64,000 nucleotides of DNA from Undibacterium umbellatum. Its GTDB lineage: Bacteria; Pseudomonadota; Gammaproteobacteria; Burkholderiales; Burkholderiaceae_D. The notes under the pieces were generated by a model that ran no database searches, had not been told where the DNA came from, and saw only the letters and a list, made by a program, of their open reading frames with translations. This document shows positions 21,768 to 29,978 of this stretch, piece by piece. Each line of letters begins with the position of its first letter. The first letter of the stretch is position 1. Where the stretch lies: assembly GCF_014284125.1 (NCBI RefSeq), contig NZ_JACOFX010000001.1:310001-374000 (forward strand), read 5' to 3'. The translations under genes were made by a program, and so were the position numbers.

Positions 21768-22177
21768 TTGTCGTATACGCTGTCCAGATGATTAAAACCC
21801 TTGATTTCTATGGGATTGCCAGAAGGGTCAAGAAAAAACATGGTGGCTTGTTCGCCAGGCTGGCCGGCGAAACGTATCGCCGGCTCCAGCACAAATTTAA
21901 TTTGCTGAGCCAGCAAACGGTCTGCCAATGCCTGCCACTCTGGTATTGACAATATCACGCCCAAATGTGGCATAGGAACCATGTGATCGTCTACCTGGCC
22001 AGTGTTGGTAGTGGTAAATGGCTGGCCCAGGTGCAAGGATATCTGATGTCCAAAGAAATCAAAATCTACCCAGGTAGCCGTGCTGCGCCCCTCAGCACAG
22101 CCCAATACACCAGTATAAAACTGTCTGGCTTCATCCAGGTCACGCACATGGTAGGCGAGGTGAAATAAGGCTTTCAT
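21764..22177 (-). CDS. VOC (glyoxalase/dioxygenase-like) family protein
   Basis: A 137-aa vicinal-oxygen-chelate protein. It begins LFHLAYHVRDLDEARQFYTG with the first metal-ligand type His, continues WVDFDFFGHQISLHLG and MPHLGVILSIPEWQALADRL (second half His) and ends ATMFFLDPSGNPIEIKGFNH with the Glu ligand of the last strand. The two beta-alpha-beta-beta-beta repeats are visible. Substrate is unknown. It is the first gene of a two-gene operon with the GhrA-like reductase. Confidence 0.82.
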   Translation of the reverse strand: MKALFHLAYHVRDLDEARQFYTGVLGCAEGRSTATWVDFDFFGHQISLHLGQPFTTTNTGQVDDHMVPMPHLGVILSIPEWQALADRLLAQQIKFVLEPAIRFAGQPGEQATMFFLDPSGNPIEIKGFNHLDSVYDK

Positions 22178-22191
22178 TAAAAATCTCCCGA

Positions 22192-22274
22192 TTGAATAAG
22201 AGTGTCACAACAGTGAAATGCTAGCGCCTCTCATTCAAAAGAGATAGCATATAATTCTTTCAGCATTCAAAAGA
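22192..22274. promoter_or_regulatory. Divergent VOC/LysR promoter region with repeated elements
   Basis: CATTCAAAAGA occurs at 22232-22242 and again at 22264-22274, and an inverted relative (TTGAATAAGAG) lies at 22192-22202. TATAAT (22250-22255) is a likely -10 of the LysR gene. The repeats may be the LysR-type binding sites controlling both directions. Confidence 0.45.
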
Positions 22275-22281
22275 AATATTT

Positions 22282-23145
22282 ATGGATAGCCGTTATTTGC
22301 AAAGCCTGATCGCTACCATAGAACATGGCTCCATCGCCGAAGCGGCTCGCGCTGAAAACCTGACTGCCGCAGCTATCAGCCAGCGCATACAAGCTCTCGA
22401 AAGAGAATTGGGCTTCCCCCTGCTTTCCAGGCTTGCCCATACAGCCAGGCCAACAGAAGCTTGCCTGCATTTATTGCCGCGAGCCAAGCATATAGTCAGT
22501 GAAGTGGCTTTACTGGCTGGCGATATCGATCCTGCAGGCTTGACCGGCACTATCCGGATAGGCGCTATATCGACCGCCATGACAGGCATGTTGCCGCTGG
22601 CATTGCGACAATTGAGGCAGAACGCACCCAATTTAAAACCAGGTATAGTGCCTGGCACTTCGAGGTCTTTGTATCAGGCAGTCATAGACGATGAAATAGA
22701 TGTGGCGATTCTGGTCGCACCCGTTTTTGATTTGCCCAAGAGCTTACAAATACGTAACATCAGGAGTGAATCTTTGGTTTTGCTTTCGCGGCATGCTCCC
22801 CAAGGCGGCATTCCTGCCACTTTGCAATCCCACCCCTATCTGCGATATGACCCCAGTGCCTGGGGCGGGCGATTTGCTGAAAAATATCTGAAGGACCACA
22901 ACTTGGAGCTGGAAGCCATGTGCGACCTTGACGCTCTAGAAACCATAGCCATGCTAGTTGCAGATGATGTGGGAATCAGTCTGGTGCCTCATTGGCCGGG
23001 CCTGGAAAAACTGGCGCATGATTGTGTAATCACCCGCATCCCTGACCCTGGCTACGCACGCAAACTGGTCTTGCTCAGCAAGTTGCAACATCCAAGACCC
23101 AGCATACTGGGACTATTGTCACAGGCTTTGGCAATCAAGCTTTAG
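22282..23145 (+). CDS. LysR family transcriptional regulator
   Basis: A 287-aa LysR-type protein: N-terminal winged helix-turn-helix (LQSLIATIEHGSIAEAARAE, NLTAAAISQRIQALERELGF) and a periplasmic-binding-fold effector domain (about 90-287, e.g. GTIRIGAISTAMTGMLPLAL). It is divergent from the VOC/GhrA-like operon across 104 bp and probably regulates it. The effector cannot be deduced. The last 11 bp overlap the end of the convergent RNase H-like gene. Confidence 0.86.
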   Translation: MDSRYLQSLIATIEHGSIAEAARAENLTAAAISQRIQALERELGFPLLSRLAHTARPTEACLHLLPRAKHIVSEVALLAGDIDPAGLTGTIRIGAISTAMTGMLPLALRQLRQNAPNLKPGIVPGTSRSLYQAVIDDEIDVAILVAPVFDLPKSLQIRNIRSESLVLLSRHAPQGGIPATLQSHPYLRYDPSAWGGRFAEKYLKDHNLELEAMCDLDALETIAMLVADDVGISLVPHWPGLEKLAHDCVITRIPDPGYARKLVLLSKLQHPRPSILGLLSQALAIKL

Positions 23146-23821
23146 ACAGCATAGCCATTTGAGTCAGGGCATCTGCAGTCTGGTTTTTATGGCGCGGCAC
23201 CCAGCGTACCTGCAGTTGCTTAAATTGTGTCGCCAAAAGTTTCGCCTGTTGCCTGTACTCCAACATACGGACCAACTTGCTTACTTTCCGCTGATTAAAA
23301 TCGTCGATGACAACCTGGCTGTCCCCATGCACGATAAGGTACTGCACATGATGATGTTGCGCTTGCTGCAATGCTAATAACAAGCCACTGTACTCTGCAT
23401 CACAACTGTCGCCATATTCGAAATTCTGTACATGCTCAAAGCTATGGCCTTCAGGCGATGTGAGTACGCAGGCAATCTGGCACTTTCCAGGATTTGGTAA
23501 AGCGGAACCATCGAACCAGGCCAGCCATGTGTTTGCGTTTTTTTGCAAGGGTGATTGCCGGTGCAACTGGTTCTTTCTTTGCTCTTGCTTCTCCGCTCTT
23601 TGCGCTTGTTTTCTGGCATTGTCAGCATTTTTTGCCTCACTGCGCTGTTCAGCCAGTTGTGATATATATCGAAGGCCTGCATGCCTTGCGCTTTGCTCCA
23701 GCAATAATGACAAGCTTTGCTCAATGGGCAGTTTTTTCTGTTTGGCCAACTGCTGGCTTTGTGCGTACTCCTTACGGGTAGCGATAGCTATTAATTGCTG
23801 GCGGGTGAAGGTGATAGACAT
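23135..23821 (-). CDS. RNase H-like domain protein
   Basis: A 228-aa protein with two parts. Residues 1-90 are helical, Gln/Lys/Arg-rich and basic (RKQAQRAEKQEQRKNQLHRQ). Residues 95-225 are an RNase HI-type domain: WLAWFDGSALPNPGKCQIAC (first Asp), DAEYSGLLLALQQA (Glu), LIVHGDSQVVIDDFN (Asp), HKNQTADALTQMA (last Asp). This is the prokaryotic RNase HI/reverse-transcriptase RNase H family, distinct from the main rnhA by its N-terminal extension. It probably hydrolyses RNA in RNA:DNA hybrids, but a specialised role is possible. It converges with the LysR gene. Confidence 0.78.
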   Translation of the reverse strand: MSITFTRQQLIAIATRKEYAQSQQLAKQKKLPIEQSLSLLLEQSARHAGLRYISQLAEQRSEAKNADNARKQAQRAEKQEQRKNQLHRQSPLQKNANTWLAWFDGSALPNPGKCQIACVLTSPEGHSFEHVQNFEYGDSCDAEYSGLLLALQQAQHHHVQYLIVHGDSQVVIDDFNQRKVSKLVRMLEYRQQAKLLATQFKQLQVRWVPRHKNQTADALTQMAMLSKA

Positions 23822-23957
23822 AAAGACTCTGAGAAAGAACTAACTGGACTATAGCAATGTCCCAATCTGACCGCCACTGGTCGCGATCATGGCTGGCAGG
23901 AGATATTCAAACTGGTATTCTGCATGATATCGACTCACAACAAAAAGGAAATGTATC

Positions 23958-24191
23958 ATGCTGGAATTAAGACCGAATTGTGAACGCTGTGACTGCGACT
24001 TGCCACCAGCCTCTACCAAGGCACGCATCTGTACGTTTGAATGTACTTTCTGTTCCGATTGTGTGGATGGCCCACTGCGTGGTGTATGTCCAAATTGTGG
24101 CGGAAATTTTGTCCCACGTCCTATCAGGCCAGAAAACAAACTGCTCAATAATCCAGCGTCCACCAAAAGGGTGTACGCTAAAACAAATTAA
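23958..24191 (+). CDS. DUF1272 zinc-binding protein
   Basis: A 77-aa Cys-rich protein: LELRPNCERCDCDLPPAST, ARICTFECTFCSDCVDGPL, RGVCPNCGGNFVPRPIRP. The paired C-x2-C and C-x2-C-x2-C sets and the RP(I/R)RP end are typical of DUF1272, a small zinc protein of unknown function widespread in proteobacteria. It is followed 20 bp later by the EamA exporter gene and may share its transcript. Confidence 0.85.
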   Translation: MLELRPNCERCDCDLPPASTKARICTFECTFCSDCVDGPLRGVCPNCGGNFVPRPIRPENKLLNNPASTKRVYAKTN

Positions 24192-24211
24192 TACACTTAA
24201 GCAAAGTCCCC

Positions 24212-25123
24212 ATGTCCAAATCTGTCCTTAGCCCGCGTCACATATTGATTGCTGCCATAGTCATTCTCTTGTGGGGGATGAATTTTGTGGTCATCAAAAT
24301 TGGCTTGAAAGGTATACCGCCTTTTTTGATGGGAGCGTTGCGCTTTATTTTGGTTGCCTTCCCGGCGATTTTATTTTTACCTCGTCCGAAAGTACCACTC
24401 AAACTATTGCTGGCGTACGCCATGTTCATCAGCCTGGGGCAGTTTGCCTTTTTGTTTTCAGCTATGGCAGTCGGCATGCCAGCAGGTCTGGCATCATTGG
24501 TGCTGCAGGCCCAAGCTTTCTTTACGGTAGGTTTGTCTGCCATGGTATTTGGTGACAAGCTGCGCCCGAGCAATTTACTGGGCATGCTGGTGGCAAGCAC
24601 AGGTTTGATATTACTGGGCACCGCCAGCATTAGCAGCTCTGCCAGCCAGGTGACATTAGCCGGTTTCGCTCTCACTTTATGCGCAGCATTTTCCTGGGCC
24701 AGTGGCAATGTCATCAATAAGAAGATAGGTGTGACGAATGTATTAAGCCTGGTGTCCTGGAGTGCTCTGGTACCCATCTTGCCCTTCTTCCTACTCTCCT
24801 ATATTTTTGAAGGGGGCGATGTTATTGTGCAGAGTTTGCAAAATATGAGTCTGTCTTCCGGACTCACCATTGTTTATCTAGCTGTAGCGGCAACCTTGAT
24901 AGGCTATACCTTATGGGGGAAACTCCTGGCCAGCCTGCCCACGCACCTGGTAGCGCCGCTGACCCTGATGGTGCCAGTCGTTGGCCTGACCGCAGCATGG
25001 GTATTACTGGATGAGGCATTGAACCAAACCCAGTTACTGGGGGCCGCGACTGTGATGGCAGGCCTGCTGATTAATGTCTTTGGCAGCAAACTCGCAACTG
25101 GCGTGCGCCGCATATTCGCCTGA
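24212..25123 (+). CDS. EamA/DMT family transporter
   Basis: A 303-aa inner-membrane protein with ten hydrophobic helices in two EamA halves. Half one starts LIAAIVILLWGMNFVVIKIG and has MGALRFILVAFPA; half two starts FALTLCAAFSWASGNVINKK and ends in TLMVPVVGLTAAWVLLDEAL. It belongs to the drug/metabolite transporter superfamily, YdcZ/EamA-like exporters of amino acids or metabolites. Substrate cannot be told from sequence. It lies before a GlxA-type regulator that starts 14 bp after its stop and may regulate it. Confidence 0.85.
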   Translation: MSKSVLSPRHILIAAIVILLWGMNFVVIKIGLKGIPPFLMGALRFILVAFPAILFLPRPKVPLKLLLAYAMFISLGQFAFLFSAMAVGMPAGLASLVLQAQAFFTVGLSAMVFGDKLRPSNLLGMLVASTGLILLGTASISSSASQVTLAGFALTLCAAFSWASGNVINKKIGVTNVLSLVSWSALVPILPFFLLSYIFEGGDVIVQSLQNMSLSSGLTIVYLAVAATLIGYTLWGKLLASLPTHLVAPLTLMVPVVGLTAAWVLLDEALNQTQLLGAATVMAGLLINVFGSKLATGVRRIFA

Positions 25124-25137
25124 GTTTCGTAAACATC

Positions 25138-26097
25138 ATGCACCGCATACAAGAAGTTTACTTTCTCTTACTGCCAGATACCCTGCTACTGGACGTTGCA
25201 GGGCCAGCCGACGCGCTTTTATTCGCTAACCGTTATCAAGATGAAGTGCGTTTTGAAATGCGTTTCATCAGCCCGCAACAGAGCATCAATTCATCTGTGG
25301 GATTGCGGCTCGGCCCCATGCAGCCTTTGCCAGCCAAGCTTGATGCTGATGCTATTCTAGTTTTGCCTGGGCTGATTGGTGGGAATGAAGTTTATACACT
25401 ACCGGATGCACAAGTCGCCATCACTTGGCTTGCACAGCACTTTCAGGCTGCCCACAGGCTGGTTTGCATATGTTCTGGCGCTCTGTTGGCAGCCCATGCC
25501 GGTTTATTAAGCGGACACCGGGCAACGACTCATCACAATCACTGCCTTGAACTGACCAGTATAGACAGTTCTATCAAGGTGGAAGAAAACCGTATCTTTG
25601 TGGAAGATGGCCGCATCTGCACCAGTGCCGGGGTTACAGCTGGTATAGACCTGGCCCTACATCTGATCAATGAACTTGCCGGGCCACTCACAGCCAGCGC
25701 GGTTGCCCGCAATCTGGTGGTGTATATGCGCCGATGCGGAAATGATTCCCAATTGTCGCCCTGGCTGAAATACCGCAATCACCTGCACCCTGCCGTTCAT
25801 AAAATGCAGGATGCCATGGTGAAAGACCCGGCACATCCGTGGAACTTAGCTGAACTGGCAAGCATCGCCTGCAGCAGTAGTCGCCATGCCACCCGCGTCT
25901 TCAAACTACATACTGAAGTATCAATACAAGCCTATCTGACTTCACTTCGTTTATCATTGGCAAGTAAATTCCTGGCCAATACGGATTGGTCAATAGAACG
26001 CATCGCTGAGTCATCTGGTTTTGGTTCTGCAAGGCAGTTCCGGCGCATTTGGAATATGCACTTCCCTGCTCCACCTTCAGCCTCGCAATTCAGATAA
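25138..26097 (+). CDS. GlxA-type transcriptional regulator (DJ-1/PfpI domain + AraC HTH)
   Basis: A 319-aa protein. Residues 5-190 form a DJ-1/PfpI-like glutamine amidotransferase-fold domain (VYFLLLPDTLLLDVAGPADA, DAILVLPGLIGG, VCICSGALLAAHAGLLSGHR with the nucleophile-elbow Cys, then VEDGRICTSAGVTAGIDLAL). Residues 220-315 are an AraC-type double helix-turn-helix (NLAELASIACSSSRHATRVF, IERIAESSGFGSARQFRRIW). GlxA proteins act as transcription activators responding to small amines or betaine-like metabolites. Position suggests control of the adjoining EamA transporter. Confidence 0.86.
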   Translation: MHRIQEVYFLLLPDTLLLDVAGPADALLFANRYQDEVRFEMRFISPQQSINSSVGLRLGPMQPLPAKLDADAILVLPGLIGGNEVYTLPDAQVAITWLAQHFQAAHRLVCICSGALLAAHAGLLSGHRATTHHNHCLELTSIDSSIKVEENRIFVEDGRICTSAGVTAGIDLALHLINELAGPLTASAVARNLVVYMRRCGNDSQLSPWLKYRNHLHPAVHKMQDAMVKDPAHPWNLAELASIACSSSRHATRVFKLHTEVSIQAYLTSLRLSLASKFLANTDWSIERIAESSGFGSARQFRRIWNMHFPAPPSASQFR

Positions 26098-26132
26098 GGT
26101 GCTGCACATTTTAAATTTTTCAATTTAACAGC

Positions 26133-26708
26133 ATGACACGCATCTGCCCAAAATGTAGTTACATACGCAAGGAAACCGACGAATGCCCCGAATGGCAATG
26201 TCCGTCATGTCAGGTTGCTTATATTAAAGCAGGTGACCTTCCAGGATCTCATAGCAAAAACGCCACGAGCAATAACAGAAATGCTCAGTTAAGCGAAAAT
26301 AATTCTTCCCATGTTGGTAAGTGGCTGATTGCTCTGGTTATCGTTGCTGGTGTCAGTGCGCAAAGCTATCTAAGCCATAAAGAGAGCAAAAAACAAGAAG
26401 CAATTGCCCTGCAAAATCTAACGGAAGCAAGAGCAGCCAAAGCCTCAGGCCAAACCAAGCAGCAACCAGTCATCACCTTGTATGGCACTGGCTGGTGTGG
26501 TTATTGCGTTGCAGCTAGAAGTTTTTTTAAAGAAAACGGCATTGCATATACAGATTTGGATGTGGAAAAAAATAAGGAAGACTACAATTCTTACAGAAAG
26601 TTTGGTAAAAATGGCATTCCCGTCATCACTATAGACAACGAGGTAGTTGAAGGTTTTGATGAGGGCGAATTCCGTAGAAAACTGGACCCGTGGTTAAACA
26701 AGGTTTGA
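26133..26708 (+). CDS. Zinc-ribbon/TM/glutaredoxin fusion protein
   Basis: A 191-aa protein of three parts. Residues 1-35 are a zinc ribbon (CPKCSYIRKETDECPEWQCP, then SCQVAY). A single hydrophobic helix follows (WLIALVIVAGVSAQSYL, about 67-83). Residues 108-190 form a glutaredoxin domain with active site GWCGYCVAARSFFKENGIAY, cis-Pro in NGIPVITIDN and the GF-DE-(G/E) end (VEGFDEGEF). The topology (ribbon inside, TM, Grx on the far side or the reverse) cannot be fixed. The dithiol CGYC suggests disulfide exchange at the membrane. Confidence 0.82.
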   Translation: MTRICPKCSYIRKETDECPEWQCPSCQVAYIKAGDLPGSHSKNATSNNRNAQLSENNSSHVGKWLIALVIVAGVSAQSYLSHKESKKQEAIALQNLTEARAAKASGQTKQQPVITLYGTGWCGYCVAARSFFKENGIAYTDLDVEKNKEDYNSYRKFGKNGIPVITIDNEVVEGFDEGEFRRKLDPWLNKV

Positions 26709-26730
26709 CCTTGCCCCTATTGGAGGCTGT

Positions 26731-27192
26731 ATGCAACTGAAATCCATGTTATTTGCTGGTGCATGCATCTTACTTTGTAGTAGCAGTTGGGCTGAAAATA
26801 GCATACAGGATATGCAATGGCTGCACGGTTGCTGGCAAGCCGCTGGCGCTGAAGTGGGTTCTGAAGAACATTGGCTGGCTCCCGCCGGCGGCAGCATGGG
26901 GCGCACAGTGCGCAAAGGCAAGACAGTGGCCTGGGAATTCATGCGCATACAAGAAAATGCGGATAGACTGACATTCACTGCCATGCCTTCCAGCAAGCCG
27001 GAAGCCACCTTCCAATTGCTGTTGCTTGACAAGCAAAGAGTTGTATTTGAAAACCCCAGACCCGAATTCCCCCAACGCGTCATCTATCAATTGAATGCCG
27101 ATGGCAGCTTGCTGGGACGCATAGAGGGAAAATTCAAAGACCTGGAAAAAGGCATAGACTTTCCCATGCAAAAAATATCTTGTAGCAGATAG
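26731..27192 (+). CDS. DUF6265-like exported protein
   Basis: A 153-aa protein with a signal peptide (LKSMLFAGACILLCSSSWAE, cut after SWA) and a lipocalin-like body: IQDMQWLHGCWQAAGAEVGS, EEHWLAPAGGSMGRTVRKGK, FMRIQENADRLTFTAMPSSK, VVFENPRPEFPQRVIYQL, GSLLGRIEG. This matches the DUF6265 family of unknown function. It follows the glutaredoxin fusion gene by 22 bp and ends before a bidirectional terminator. Confidence 0.8.
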   Translation: MQLKSMLFAGACILLCSSSWAENSIQDMQWLHGCWQAAGAEVGSEEHWLAPAGGSMGRTVRKGKTVAWEFMRIQENADRLTFTAMPSSKPEATFQLLLLDKQRVVFENPRPEFPQRVIYQLNADGSLLGRIEGKFKDLEKGIDFPMQKISCSR

Positions 27193-27210
27193 CATCCCAT
27201 AAAAAGCATC

Positions 27211-27251
27211 GGGCAATAAAAAACCGCATTTTCTGCGGCTTTTTATTGCCC
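27211..27251. terminator. Bidirectional terminator between DUF6265 gene and thrC
   Basis: A long stem: GGGCAATAAAAA plus CCGCA, loop TTTTC, TGCGG plus TTTTTATTGCCC. It has A-rich and T-rich sides, so it can stop both convergent genes. Confidence 0.85.
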
Positions 27252-27270
27252 TGCAAATGAGGGTTGACGA

Positions 27271-28731
27271 TTACAGCCCAGTATGTTTTGCGATAAAGGT
27301 TTTCATCTCGGTCACATCGGCAGTCATGACTTCAAAGCGCTGTGGCAAGGCTTCAATGTTTTCAAAGCCCACCGGACGCTCTGCATCACGGCCCAAGGCT
27401 TCCTTGATGGTTTCATTGAATTTTGCTGGCAGGGCCGTCTCCAGCACTATCATGGGTACACCTTCTTGCAAATTTTCAAGAGCGACCTTGATTCCATCTG
27501 CGGTATGGGTGTCAATGGTGATGCCAAATTCCTTATCTACCTGACGTATGGTGTGCAAGCGGTCTGCATGGACAGATTTACCTGATACAAAACCAAACTT
27601 AGCAATCTTATTGAACTCATGACCATCACTACCCGGTTTGCCAGACAAATCAAAACCGCCTTCAGTTTCAACTTTCTTGAACAGAGCAGCAACACGGGTG
27701 GCATCCCTGTCCAGCAAATCATAGATAAAGCGCTCAAAATTCGAGGCCTTGGAGATATCCATGGATGGGCTGGTGGTATGCCAGGTTTCAGCTGATTTGC
27801 GTACGCGATAAATACCTGTGCGGAAAAACTCGTCCAGCACATCATTTTCATTGGTCGCTACAACCAGCTTATCGATAGGCAAACCCATCATCCGAGCAAT
27901 GTGGCCAGCGCAAATATTACCGAAATTACCCGAGGGTACAGTGAATGAAACCTTTTGCTCATTGCTGGTAGTCGCACTCAGATAGCCACGGAAATAATAC
28001 ACAACCTGAGCTACAACACGTGCCCAGTTGATGGAATTGACCGTACCTATTTTTTGACGGTTTTTGAATTCCAGATCATTCGAGACTGCCTTGACCATGT
28101 CCTGGCAATCATCAAAAACGCCTTCGACAGCGATATTGAAAATATTCGGGTCTTGCAAACTGAACATCTGGGCAGTCTGGAAAGCACTCATTTTTTTATG
28201 CGGGGACAACATGAAAACCCGTATCCCCTTTTTGCCACGCATCGCATATTCAGCAGCGCTGCCAGTATCGCCAGAGGTCGCACCAAAAATATTCAGTTCT
28301 GCGCCATTCTTTGCCAATGTGTACTCAAACAAATTACCCAGCAATTGCATGGCCATGTCTTTGAATGCCAGGGTTGGGCCATTGGACAGGGCTTGCAACA
28401 CCAGCTTGCGTCCATTTTTTTCCTGCAGTACACGCAAGGGCGTGATTTGCGCAGCAGATTCATCGCCACGTGCATTTTTATACACATCCGATGTATATGT
28501 CTTGTCTGCCAGCACCCTTAAATCGGCCTCAGGAATATCTGTGGCAAATTTTCTCAAGACTTCAAAAGCCAACCCCGCATAAGACAGCTTGCGCCACGAA
28601 TCGAGTTCCACATCAGTTACCTGAGGGTAAGTTGTTGGCAGATAAAGGCCACCATCAGGGGCCAGGCCACCTAAGAGTATTTCCGAGAAATTTTGTGCTG
28701 CGGTATGCCCGCGTGTTGAAGCGTATTGCAT
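27271..28731 (-). CDS. thrC: Threonine synthase
   Basis: A 486-aa PLP enzyme converting O-phospho-L-homoserine to threonine. The start is placed at 28731 (MQYASTRGHTAAQNFSEILL), the family's usual N-terminus; an in-frame ATG at 28788 would add 19 atypical residues. Motifs: GGLAPDGGLYLPTTYP, LSNGPTLAFKDMAMQLLGNL (PLP Lys), FGATSGDTGSAAEYAMRGK (phosphate-binding), VPSGNFGNICAGHIARMMGL, and IDTHTADGIKVALENLQ. The long type-2 form (about 480 aa) is the one seen in beta- and gammaproteobacteria. No hom gene adjoins it here. Confidence 0.92.
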   Translation of the reverse strand: MQYASTRGHTAAQNFSEILLGGLAPDGGLYLPTTYPQVTDVELDSWRKLSYAGLAFEVLRKFATDIPEADLRVLADKTYTSDVYKNARGDESAAQITPLRVLQEKNGRKLVLQALSNGPTLAFKDMAMQLLGNLFEYTLAKNGAELNIFGATSGDTGSAAEYAMRGKKGIRVFMLSPHKKMSAFQTAQMFSLQDPNIFNIAVEGVFDDCQDMVKAVSNDLEFKNRQKIGTVNSINWARVVAQVVYYFRGYLSATTSNEQKVSFTVPSGNFGNICAGHIARMMGLPIDKLVVATNENDVLDEFFRTGIYRVRKSAETWHTTSPSMDISKASNFERFIYDLLDRDATRVAALFKKVETEGGFDLSGKPGSDGHEFNKIAKFGFVSGKSVHADRLHTIRQVDKEFGITIDTHTADGIKVALENLQEGVPMIVLETALPAKFNETIKEALGRDAERPVGFENIEALPQRFEVMTADVTEMKTFIAKHTGL

Positions 28732-28851
28732 AAGTCGACAGGATGAGGGAAAGATTAAAGGGAAGAATAAAGCGAATATTCTTCCCATTATAACTTTCCT
28801 GGAGTCTTAAAACCTCTGTAAATTTGGCAAAAATCCATTTTCATGCCTGCT

Positions 28852-29967
28852 TCATTCGGCCTGCAGTCTTTCCGGGTGAGAATAGGCTACAAAACCATGC
28901 TCACGGACAAAGCCTATCAGGCAAATACCCGCCTGCACTGCAAGATCAATCGCCAATGAAGTTGGCGCAGACAATGCAGCCAGGATGGCAATATTGGCCC
29001 GCGCTGCTTTTTGCACCAGTTCGTAGCTGATACGACTACTCATCAAGAGAAAGCCTGGCTCAAATGCCTTATGGATTACCTTGGCACTAGCCAAAGTGCC
29101 AAGCAATTTATCCAGGGCATTATGTCGCCCCACATCTTCACGCAAAGCCAGTATAAGCCCTTGCATATCTACCCAGGCAGCAGCATGAACTGCGCCTGTT
29201 TGTGAGTTAATAACTTGTTGTGCATTCAGGGCTTGCATCGCCTTGTACAAACTGGCTGGCGATAACTGTTCGACAAGTGCAGACTTGATTACGGGCAGTT
29301 GCATGGGCAAAGCCCGCAAGCTGTCTTTACCGCACAGGCCGCAACCAGTATTACCTGCCAGACTGCGTCGCCGCTCTTTCAAGGCAGCAAAGCGAGCCGC
29401 CGAGATGCGCATTTGTACTTCTATGCCATGCACATCGGCACTCGAAATACATTCAATCTCATAAATCTCACTGGGGTCGTCAACAATAGCTTCAGATAAG
29501 CTGAAACCCAAAGCAAAGTCTTCCAGATTCAAGGGAGTAGCCAGCATGACCGCATGGGAAATACCGTTGTAGACCAGGGCAAGCGGCACTTCTTCTGCCA
29601 CCTGATCCAGCACCGCTATACTTGCCTGACCATGAAAACTGACTCTTTGCACTTGATGTAGTATGACGCCGGTCGACACGGCTGCATCCTGATCTGGAGG
29701 CGCTGTCATCTTCTGGCATACCTGTCGGCCAGCTTCTGTCAGGCTCAGCATGCTGCGCTCACCATCTTGTTCCAGTCTTACCCAGCCAGCGCCCTGGTGC
29801 TGCCCCACACTTTGTTCGCCAAGGTAGGCAATACAGCGCAGCAGGGAACTCTGCCTCACGCCCAGGCGTTTGCCCAATCGAGGCAGGGAAACCGCCCCGG
29901 TATGATTGCTTAACTCAACCATGAGCTCAAGGCTGAGTTTGTCTTGCAAATTATCTAATGAATTCAT
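28852..29967 (-). CDS. fdhD: FdhD sulfurtransferase with an N-terminal winged-helix domain
   Basis: A 371-aa protein longer than the usual 260-280 aa. Residues 1-90 form a winged helix (LELMVELSNHTGAVSLPRLG, KRLGVRQSSLLRCIAYLGEQ, ERSMLSLTEAGRQVCQKM). Residues 105-365 are FdhD: ALVYNGISHAVMLATPLNLE, DFALGFSLSEAIVDDP, GNTGCGLCGKDSLRAL (the CxxC that carries sulfur), DVGRHNALDKLLG, FLLMSSRISYELVQKAARAN. FdhD moves sulfur from IscS to the molybdenum cofactor of formate dehydrogenases. It directly follows the FdhF/YdeP gene (11 bp), its likely client. The extra domain may sense or regulate. Confidence 0.88.
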   Translation of the reverse strand: MNSLDNLQDKLSLELMVELSNHTGAVSLPRLGKRLGVRQSSLLRCIAYLGEQSVGQHQGAGWVRLEQDGERSMLSLTEAGRQVCQKMTAPPDQDAAVSTGVILHQVQRVSFHGQASIAVLDQVAEEVPLALVYNGISHAVMLATPLNLEDFALGFSLSEAIVDDPSEIYEIECISSADVHGIEVQMRISAARFAALKERRRSLAGNTGCGLCGKDSLRALPMQLPVIKSALVEQLSPASLYKAMQALNAQQVINSQTGAVHAAAWVDMQGLILALREDVGRHNALDKLLGTLASAKVIHKAFEPGFLLMSSRISYELVQKAARANIAILAALSAPTSLAIDLAVQAGICLIGFVREHGFVAYSHPERLQAE

Positions 29968-29978
29968 TCAACCCCGCA

